Origin: Lysinibacillus sp. ZYM-1 | GTDB taxonomy: Bacteria; Bacillota; Bacilli; Bacillales_A; Planococcaceae | Direction: 5' to 3' | DNA: 45,182 bases | Assembly: GCF_001308875.1 (NCBI RefSeq) | Contig: NZ_KQ465124.1 | Coordinates: forward strand, 1-45,182 | Shown here: one piece after another, positions 44,324-45,182 of the stretch | How the letters are laid out: each line of letters starts with the position of its first letter | Position numbering within the stretch: the stretch's first letter is position 1 | Made by a program: the position numbers and the translations under genes | The notes under the pieces: generated by a model | Told to the model about the DNA's origin: nothing | Seen by the model: the letters and a program-made list of their open reading frames with translations, nothing else | Database searches by the model: none

Positions 44324-45182
44324 CTAACTAGCTAACTCAATAAAGTTTTGAGCAAATTGATAGATGACATGAGCCGGTACAGCCAAATTAAGATTCTGAC
44401 CATCATCAAAACCAGCTGTAATTAAACCGACCAACCTCCCTTGCATATCCAATAAAGCACCACCGGAACTTCCGTTTGAAATAGCAGCTGTAAATTGAAC
44501 CATAGACATTTTTCGTATATCTCTAAATCCCGCAACAATTCCATCAGAGACTGAATTAAATAAACCGAGAGGACTGCCAATCGCTACAATCTTTTGTCCT
44601 CTGACTAAATGACCATCCATTTTAACAGGTAAAGGTTGGCCTGTTCTGTCCACTTTCAAAATAGCCAAATCATGTATATCATGATATTTCACAAATTGAT
44701 GAGTAATATATTCGTTTGGATCATTTTCATATAGCACTGAATAATAGTCCCCACCACCTACAACATGCAAGTTCGTCAAAATATAGCCATCGCGATGGAG
44801 AACAACTCCAGAGCCAAAACATAACACCTTACCATCTGCGCCAAATGTCTTTATCATGACAACAGACGTCGCTAAAGAAGCCAACTGTTCATAACTACAC
44901 TCTTCTGTAGTAACCATGCTAGAACTAGGGGTTGGGAGAATCGTCGGTTGTTGCGGTGGTATGCTTTTCATCGAGAGCATTTTAGGGATTATGAATTCTT
45001 TTTCATAGCAATCAGGACAACTCTGCAAATTAGATGATGCTGCTATGATAGGATACAAATTAGTGATATCCCCTTTAGGATTCATATAGCATATATCGCA
45101 GCCAAGTGTCGATAAGAAATATAAGAATAATGATTCATGCTGCGTAATGTCACCTATAAAAACAATTTTAGAGGATGCTTGA
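44324..45182 (-). CDS. Trypsin-like serine protease with YceG-like N-terminal region, 5' end outside window
   Basis: C-terminal part of a longer protein: the frame is open to the window edge, so the start lies beyond 45182. The last roughly 180 residues are an S1C/HtrA-type protease: His in ILTNLHVVG, Asp in HDLAILKV and Ser in ISNGSSGGALLD, with no PDZ domain after it. The visible N-terminal part (SSKIVFIGDITQHESLFLYF, then MNPKGDITNLYP and CPDCYEKEF) resembles the YceG family of the tellurite-resistance (TerD) neighbourhood, where a short Cys pair and NP.G motifs occur. An ATG at 45085 is possible but lies inside that region. The YceG link is a weak inference; the protease call is firm. Confidence 0.75.
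   Translation of the reverse strand, partial: QASSKIVFIGDITQHESLFLYFLSTLGCDICYMNPKGDITNLYPIIAASSNLQSCPDCYEKEFIIPKMLSMKSIPPQQPTILPTPSSSMVTTEECSYEQLASLATSVVMIKTFGADGKVLCFGSGVVLHRDGYILTNLHVVGGGDYYSVLYENDPNEYITHQFVKYHDIHDLAILKVDRTGQPLPVKMDGHLVRGQKIVAIGSPLGLFNSVSDGIVAGFRDIRKMSMVQFTAAISNGSSGGALLDMQGRLVGLITAGFDDGQNLNLAVPAHVIYQFAQNFIELAS

Overview
The window is a low-GC, spore-forming member of the Bacillaceae/Planococcaceae, most probably Lysinibacillus (sphaericus/fusiformis group). The evidence is: strong AGGAGG-type ribosome binding sites with frequent TTG/GTG starts; spore genes (an alpha/beta-type and a gamma-type SASP, SpoVR, YhbH, PrkA, a LytH-like endopeptidase, YkuD); many proteins closest to Bacillus families; and a D-aspartate ligase plus aspartate racemase pair, which fits the L-Lys-D-Asp (A4alpha) peptidoglycan described for Lysinibacillus. 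The genus call is inference from remembered family features, not a search. I see no rRNA, tRNA, CRISPR array, prophage or intact insertion sequence.

Layout. 1-5 kb: GNAT acetyltransferase, PPK2 polyphosphate kinase, a TspO-like membrane protein, methionine aminopeptidase, and the thiamine ECF component ThiT behind a TPP riboswitch with its own terminator; then a DUF4870 protein and a 40-residue cationic peptide. 5-13 kb: sbcDC, then yfmL-like DEAD-box helicase, M29 aminopeptidase and SGNH hydrolase in a tight operon. 13-18 kb: D-Asp ligase/racemase operon, a C39-type lipoprotein, an acyl-CoA ligase and a metallophosphoesterase. 18-23 kb: a globin-coupled chemoreceptor with a C-terminal CZB-like domain, a double DUF305 protein, four small genes including a gamma-type SASP, and the L,D-transpeptidase YkuD. 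23-28 kb: DUF2935 protein, RNase J, a solitary type I S-subunit-like protein divergent from an XRE regulator, a radical SAM/SPASM enzyme, and an N/G/Q-rich protein. 28-34 kb: spoVR, yhbH and prkA on the minus strand, divergent from lytH. 34-42 kb: a 4HB-type chemoreceptor, an acidic membrane protein, and a chemoreceptor-SDR-sodium symporter operon under a c-di-GMP-I riboswitch. 42-45 kb: small membrane protein, DUF1456 protein, alpha/beta SASP, an MFS transporter behind a complete PyrR attenuator, and a window-edge serine protease whose frame continues out of the window.

The most interesting points are (1) an MFS transporter of SHS-like type under PyrR attenuation, which predicts a pyrimidine-related substrate; (2) a c-di-GMP riboswitch that appears to terminate transcription of a chemoreceptor-dehydrogenase-transporter operon; (3) prkA apparently starting at a rare ATT codon, giving exactly the B. 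subtilis length; (4) a globin-MCP-CZB receptor with zinc ligands missing; (5) an orphan half-HsdS protein divergent from an XRE regulator; and (6) a serine protease joined to an N-terminal region resembling YceG of the tellurite/TerD gene neighbourhood. None of these was tested by computation here.
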